DNA of 64,000 nt, taken from Xanthostigma xanthostigma. Lineage: Eukaryota; Arthropoda; Insecta; Raphidioptera; Raphidiidae. Within the stretch, counting starts at the first letter, position 1, and each line of letters opens with the position of its first letter. The stretch covers positions 24,449,001-24,513,000 of the forward strand of contig OY754467.1 of NCBI GenBank assembly GCA_963575645.1, given 5' to 3'. Below the pieces are notes generated by a model. That model ran no database searches. It saw nothing but the letters and a program-made list of their open reading frames with translations, and was not told the origin of the DNA. Positions 58,991 to 64,000 of this stretch are shown in pieces. Made by a program: the position numbers and the translations under genes.

Positions 58991-59881
58991 TGTGACGTCA
59001 CTCTAAATCCAATACGGCGGACTTCTAAAGATGGCGGACTAATTTTATTATGCTTTCCTACAATATGGGTATCAAATGAAAGGGCTTGCTGAGAATAACT
59101 CGTAAAATAAAGTGACGTCACTCTAAATCCAATATAGCGGACTTCTAAAGATGGCGGACTAATTTTATTATGCTTTCCTACAATATGGGTATCAAATGAA
59201 AGGGCTTGCTGAGAATAACTCGAAAAATAAAGTGACGTCACTCTACATCCAATATGGCGGACTTCTAAAGATGGCGGACTAATTTTATTATGCTTTCCTA
59301 CAATATGGGTATCAAATGAAAGGGCTTGCTGAGAATAACTCGAAAAATAAAGTGACGTCACTCTAAAACCAATATGGCGGACTTCTAAAGATGGCGGACT
59401 AATTTTATTATGCTTTCCTACAATATGGGTATCAAATGAAAGGGCTTGCTGAGAATAACTCGTAAAATAAAGTGACGTCACTCTAAATCCAATATAGCGG
59501 ACTTCTAAAGATGGCGGACTAATTTTATTATGCTTTCCTATAATATGGGTTTCAAATGAAAGGATTTGCTGAGAATAACTCGAAAAATAAAGTGACGTCA
59601 GTCTAAATCCAATATGGCGGACTTCTAAAGATGGCGGACTAATTTTATTATGCTTTCCTACAATATGGGTATCAAATGAAAGGGCTTGCTGAGAATAACT
59701 CGAAAAATAAAGTGACGTCACTCTACATCCAATATGGCGGACTTCTAAAGATGGCGGACAAATTTTATTATGCTTTCCTACGATATGGGTATCAAATGAA
59801 AGGGCTTGCTGAGAATAACTCTAAAAATAAAGTGACGTCACTCTAAATCCAATATGGCGGACTTCTAAAGATGGCGGACTA
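58991..59881. repeat. 120-bp satellite, ~7.4 units
   Basis: Seven full units and one partial unit have an exact 120-bp period and very high identity. Each unit starts with GTGACGTCAC or a close variant, then carries two GGCGGAC words about 20 bp apart (ATATGGCGGAC, AAGATGGCGGAC), then TTTTATTATGCTTTCCTAC and GGGTATCAAATGAAAGGGCT. Because 120 is a multiple of three, a 245-codon minus-strand frame stays open across six units (58,984-59,721); this is a by-product of the period and not evidence of a protein. Confidence 0.9.
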
Positions 59882-59884
59882 AGT

Positions 59885-60065
59885 TTCTGACGTGATAACG
59901 TCTTATAAATTGATTTAACACCAGCTGCACGCACGAAAAAGTGTAACGTTCCGTAACGTTCCGCCTGACCCTGTGCGTGCAAGCGAGAGCGCAGTAATGT
60001 ATTATTAAATATGATATTCGAGCGGAATACGTTATCACGTAAAACTATCGTCCGTAAACCGACTT
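59885..60065 (+). repeat. Right flank of the 120-bp array
   Basis: A second, longer copy of the left flank. TGACGTGATAACGTCTTATA near 59,889 pairs with its partial inverse TACGTTATCACGT near 60,029. Contains CCTGACCCTGTGCGTGCAAG. Probably the rest of the element that carried the array. Confidence 0.65.
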
Positions 60066-60079
60066 TACAGACAACCAAT

Positions 60080-61270
60080 TTTTTTTTACAAGATGTTTAT
60101 TGTCGTTTCAAGAATACAAAAAAATTCACCATAAAAAATTAAAAATTCAGACTTACAGGCTAGTGAAGTGGGGGCAAAAAAAAGGTGCGTCCTGGTTGAC
60201 ATGTTTCCAGCCCTAGTAGTGTTCTAAAAAAAATCACAAAATGGCGACGATTTGAAAAAAAAATCTATGGTCCCGACTATAGAGGGATATACAAAGAAGA
60301 TTTCCAATAAATTTTAAGTAAATCGTTCGAGAAGAGCTTCAGATATCATGTCAACCAAGTCGGAAAAAGTAGTTTCGAGAAAAAAGCGTTTAAAGTGCTA
60401 GTCCTCAGGTAGTGTAGCAATGTTTACCGTCACAAAAGTCACCGTAACTACGAAAATAATTCGAATTTTCGACAAATCCTCTTGAGCCCATATTCTTAAA
60501 GGTCTAAACTCAAATTTCTAGACCCAAATACTCTTTTAAGTTCCCACTTTATAAAAACAAGTAAGCCAAGCAATCTGCGTATGCTGATTTAACAAAGATA
60601 ATCTGGATATCTATCTTCTTCCATCTTTTTTAAAATTGTACAATAAGCTTCATTAGTTTGTTGACTTTGTTGCATTGCAGTCTGTTTATCTTGCAATACA
60701 CCACTCACCAGTTTACTATACTCGACTGTGATGTGAACACTTTTTGGTCAGAGGTTAAACGTCTAATTGCTTAATTATTTTTCAGGCGAATATAATACTG
60801 GTATAATCCGAACTATGTAAATTACTGCAAGTTGAGACCTAAAATAAACGAAAGCTTGCAGTTCTCCAGTAGTTTTAAAATAATGAGACGAACCGACTGG
60901 CAAATTTAAAATAGTAAGAATTGAAAGCTATAATAGAGAAAAGAAAGCTTAAAAAGTAACATAACAATCATGAGTTGCAGATGTACATAATATATTAAAT
61001 TGAAACGAACGTGTTGCAATATTTTTCGGCAGCCAACGAGCACAGTGAAAAAATCGGAAGCTTGCCAAGACATGCTAAGATCCGTTTTATGGAAAGATAG
61101 AAAACCTCTCCGACAATAAACATAGTTCCTGGAACTATACACGAGCAAAATTACCAAAGTCGAAATATGTTTTTGTCTAAGGCATAATCTATGACATGAG
61201 TGCTACTAGTTCAGTCAATCTTTTTTTTTTTATTAACACACAAATACAACAAGAAACAGTGGGCGTATAT
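60080..61270. other. Gene-less stretch with a possible repeat
   Basis: About 60,150-60,540 (AGTGGGGGCAAAAAAAAGGT, GTTTCGAGAAAAAAGCGTTT) has the style of an insect repeat, but no boundaries or partners were found in this window. The rest shows nothing. Confidence 0.4.
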
Positions 61271-61277
61271 GCCCAAG

Positions 61278-61425
61278 TAATTCAAGAATTACAAGGCGCG
61301 AAATATATTTAACGACACTTGGAGCTTAATATAATAATATAACTTATTTTACTTAATCTAAGAAAAAAATAACAGTTGAAAATAATGAAACACAGAAAGG
61401 AAAATATAATTTTAATAATTTCATG
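61278..61425 (+). repeat. Leader plus second block, contiguous
   Basis: AAGAATTACAAGGCGCGAAA is followed at once by TATTTAACGACACTTGGAGC and the block shared with 18,829-18,950. In the 16.5-18.9 kb copy the same two blocks are separated by about 2.3 kb, most of it the palindrome. Confidence 0.7.
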
Positions 61426-61559
61426 GTTCTCTATGTAATATGTTATTGTGTCATGCAAAAATTAAACAAAGAACTACCTAACTAACATCTTCAGAACAAA
61501 AGAACAAAAGATTTTTTTTCAAAATATTTCTGAAATTATGAGTGTAGAAAGAAAAATTC

Positions 61560-62083
61560 ATAACTTTCTTGTAAAAGCAGATAGAAATATAAACTGTTAT
61601 GAAAAGTACCCAATCATTATATAAAAACAACTTTATAGCATGTATGCGCCGACTTTAGCTCAAAGAATATTTTACAAAACTTTCTTTAAAATAGAATAAT
61701 AAAACATTATAAAAAGTACACCATTATTATACAGAAAACAACTATGGCATGTATCTCTTTTGTACATGCGCCGATTTTTCCCAAAAATTATACAAAACTC
61801 TTGTAAAAATAGATCAAATAATAAACTGTTATGAAAAGTATACCATTGTTATATACAAACAACTTTATAACGTATACCTATTCTGCGCATGCGCCGACTT
61901 TCCCTCAAAAAAACATTTTACAAAACTTTCTTATAAAGTAGAATAATGAAACCATTATTATATAAAAAACAACTATGGCATGTATCTCTTTTGCGCATGC
62001 GCCGATTTTTCCCAAAAATTATACAAAACTCTTGTAAAAATAGATCGGATAATAAACTGTTATGAAAAGTATACCATTGTTAT
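61560..62083 (+). repeat. Tandem array with GCGCATGCGC motif, array 2
   Basis: Four to five units of about 108-121 bp. The cores are ATGCGCCG near 61,644, ACATGCGCCG at 61,764, TGCGCATGCGCC at 61,884 and again at 61,992. Each unit also has CTGTTATGAAAAGTATACCA, an ACAACTTTATA word and TTTTACAAAACTTTC. It is the reverse orientation of array 1. The last unit runs into the LINE ORF1 at about 62,083. Confidence 0.8.
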
Positions 62084-62901
62084 TAAATTCGAGTGGCAAG
62101 GAGTGGAAATGCCCTAAATGTATAACAGGCGAGAAAACATCAAATAGAAGAGATTCTAGTAATGACACTTCTGAGTCAACTCTGCAAGATATACTCAAAG
62201 AACTGAAGATAATGAATAACAGGCAGAAAAATATGGCAGATTCGATTGAACTCTGTCACAAAAATATTGCTGAAAATAATAAGTTGATATCAGAACAAGA
62301 AAAAAACATAAATTTATGCGAGGAAAAAATAGAAGAATTACAAAGAAACAATGACCAATTAATAATAGAGAATGAAGAGTTAAAACAAAAATTGAACCTT
62401 CAGGAGCAATATACTAGAGCCAATACATTAGAAATAAATGGTATTCCAGAGATTCAACAAGAAAACATAATCATTACCTTAAGCTACATTTGTAAAGCAA
62501 TTAACTTTGAATTTAATCCTCTGATGATAGATGCTATCCATCGTCTTGGAAAGAATCCGAACCGTCCAGATGAACCCAGAGGTATTATAGTAAAATTTGT
62601 TAGACGGATTGACAAAGAAGAATTTCTACGAAAGAGACGCATCAGAAAGAATTTCAATAAAAACGATCTTCCAGTACTCTCTCAATTAGCTGAACAACAA
62701 ACCCCGATATACATAAATGAATCTTTAACCAAAGCAAACCGAATTCTTCTAGCAAAAACTAAAGCATTCAAAAAATCATCGGATTACAAATATGTGTGGA
62801 CCAGAAACGGGAAAATATTTCTGAGACAAACAGACCAATCCAAGGTGATAGTTGTAGACTCGGAAATACAATTGCAAAGCAATGTAAATGAACGTACCTA
62901 G
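62062..62901 (+). CDS. LINE ORF1 protein, N-terminally truncated
   Basis: A 279-residue open frame. WKCPKC (residues 15-20) is the last cysteine pair of a PHD-type zinc finger; the first part of the finger is absent. Residues about 40-118 form a charged coiled coil (for example EEKIEELQRNNDQLIIENEE) ending in EQYTRANTLEINGIPE. An RRM-like section follows (IDAIHRLGK, RGIIVKFVRRIDKEEFLRKR). The C-terminus (YINESLTKANRILLAKTKAF, YVWTRNGKIFLRQ) resembles the baculovirus FP25K-type C-terminal domain found in LINE ORF1 proteins. The family binds element RNA in ribonucleoprotein particles. The first codons (MKSIPLLL) lie in the final array monomer, so this ATG is borrowed and the copy is 5'-truncated. 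The rest is intact, which suggests a young insertion of a CR1/Jockey-group LINE. Confidence 0.85.
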   Translation: MKSIPLLLNSSGKEWKCPKCITGEKTSNRRDSSNDTSESTLQDILKELKIMNNRQKNMADSIELCHKNIAENNKLISEQEKNINLCEEKIEELQRNNDQLIIENEELKQKLNLQEQYTRANTLEINGIPEIQQENIIITLSYICKAINFEFNPLMIDAIHRLGKNPNRPDEPRGIIVKFVRRIDKEEFLRKRRIRKNFNKNDLPVLSQLAEQQTPIYINESLTKANRILLAKTKAFKKSSDYKYVWTRNGKIFLRQTDQSKVIVVDSEIQLQSNVNERT

Positions 62902-63648
62902 TCATTAATCTCGAAACAAAGTGATAAATTATTTATGTTTTTTTCCCCATTTCAGTTTCTTTTATAACCTTTTTGGTATTTGTCTTTTTTTGAATTATTA
63001 AGGATATCTACTTTCTGTTTAGAACCACTGCCTAATGTAGTTTAATTTATCTCATATTTGACATGTTAAATTTTGTATAGCTTAGTATCTAATTATAAAA
63101 ATCCTGTACAAATCAAAACAATATCATAGCCAAATAATAAAAGTGAAATTATTCTTTAACAATAGTATAAAATAATATCTATCAGAAAACGCGAAATAAT
63201 ATTTCTCCCAAATTGTGGTATAAACTAATAAGTACTGTAAAATGATATAATATAGAATTAAATTTTTGTCTATGTGAATTGGTGTACAAGGATGTATGAG
63301 TGAAAAGATAAATGGAAAGTGAATATAGTACGTATATGAAAATTTGTCAGATGAGCTTAGAATAGCAAGGTATGTGATCAATTTATAAAATATGTGTATT
63401 TGTGCATGTTATGAATGTAGGTAAGAAATGCATATAATTATGATAGATATAGTTTAATTATTAATAGATTGAAGATAATATCTCAAAATAAAATCTTCGG
63501 AACCATCTAGTAACAATAGGTAAAGTACATAGGCAACTACCAACTGCTAGGGTAAATTAAATTAATTTTAACTTCACGAAAATTTTTCAGAAAATATTTA
63601 ATTTCTATTCTCCTTTTTTACTTTTATTTCCCCATTTTTAAGTAATAT
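62902..63648 (+). other. ORF1-ORF2 spacer of the LINE
   Basis: 747 bp of AT-rich sequence separates the ORF1 stop from the ORF2 ATG. No domain signature was found. Stops occur in the ORF2 frame directly upstream of its ATG (TAA at 63,643). The spacer is long for this group of LINEs. Confidence 0.6.
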
Positions 63649-64000
63649 ATGGATAATATATTAAATCAGATTGACAACCTCATATTTAAAGAACCTACTA
63701 TAATTAAAAAGGATGGAAAATCAGTAAAGAATTTATTAGATAACTATGAACTAAAAATTTTGCTTCAAAACATCAGAAGTGCACAAAAGAATTTTGATGA
63801 CTTTACAGTACTTCTTCAGAATTTTAATCTAAATTTAGATGTAATTATACTGACGGAATGCTGGTTAAAAGAAAATTCAATAATTACAAATCTGCCAGGT
63901 TACGATGTATTTTATACTACACAATCCAAAAATCAAAATGACGGAATCATTGTTTATATTAAAAGTGACCTAAATGTTTTAGTAAAAGAAATAACATTAT
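63649..64000 (+). CDS. LINE ORF2, endonuclease start, cut by window end
   Basis: The frame is open from the ATG for 117 codons to the window edge. ELKILLQNIRSAQKNFDD, LNLDVIILTECWLKENSI and GYDVFYTTQSKNQNDGIIVY match the N-terminal motifs of an APE-type endonuclease of CR1/Jockey LINEs: the N in QNIRS and the E in LTECW are the conserved metal-binding positions, and NDGIIVYIK corresponds to the usual GGV-ly strand with N-D in place of G-G. Reverse transcriptase should follow beyond the window. It is in the same orientation as ORF1 and appears intact so far. Confidence 0.9.
   Translation, partial: MDNILNQIDNLIFKEPTIIKKDGKSVKNLLDNYELKILLQNIRSAQKNFDDFTVLLQNFNLNLDVIILTECWLKENSIITNLPGYDVFYTTQSKNQNDGIIVYIKSDLNVLVKEITL

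Noticed and set aside
58984-59721. 245-residue repetitive minus-strand protein
   Set aside because: The frame follows from a 120-bp satellite period divisible by three; no promoter or domain supports a gene.
58991-59881. CRISPR-like array
   Set aside because: Repeats are contiguous 120-bp units with no unique spacers, in eukaryotic DNA.

Overview
The window reads as AT-rich insect nuclear DNA, probably lepidopteran or a close relative. There are no bacterial operons and no dense coding. Nearly every recognisable block is a transposable element of a kind I recall from insect genomes: a Helitron, mariner-like, Harbinger-like, hAT-like and pogo-like miniature elements, LINE pieces, a Penelope-like 3' end, foldback elements and tandem arrays. 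The taxonomic call rests on memory of repeat families, not on a search.

Only one stretch looks like host protein-coding sequence: a GC-rich open block at 31,036-31,456 (+) that ends in a good splice donor, with unknown function. Two weak TATA/initiator pairs, near 12,880-12,910 and 20,901-20,929 (both +), lie upstream. Either could serve such a gene, but nothing in the sequence links them to it.

Layout. 0-8 kb: an insect repeat split by nested insertions that include a tandem array with GCGCATGCGC palindromes, a mariner-like element with a transposase remnant, and an inverted-repeat block. 9-12 kb: a 0.94 kb foldback element and a 159-bp tandem duplication. 16.5-18.8 kb: a 2.2 kb near-perfect palindrome lying between two blocks that are almost adjacent in another copy at 61.3 kb. 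19.1-20.4 kb: a Penelope-like 3' end followed by a dispersed repeat. 24.6-27.4 kb: three terminal-inverted-repeat elements. 27.4-31 kb: quiet AT-rich DNA. 31 kb: the host exon. 33-40 kb: a hAT-like miniature element, a LINE fragment with a 14-bp target duplication inside a tRNA-like repeat, a Harbinger-like element with TTA duplications, and an inverted repeat. 41.2-42.1 kb: a Helitron. 42.7-44.7 kb: the uninterrupted sister of the tRNA-like repeat and another inverted-repeat element. 46.9-52.3 kb: miniature elements and hairpins, including two copies of one element with the interior in opposite orientations. 53-56.7 kb: two LINE remnants and a solo LTR. 57-60 kb: a pogo-like element and a 120-bp satellite with higher-order structure. 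61.3-64 kb: a second GCGCATGCGC array running directly into a LINE whose ORF1 is open and whose ORF2 begins before the window ends.

The most unusual signals are the 2.2 kb palindrome, the two unrelated tandem arrays that carry palindromes resembling transcription-factor sites (NRF-1/EWG-like in one, CRE plus YY1/Pho-like in the other), and the junction where a LINE ORF1 begins inside an array monomer.
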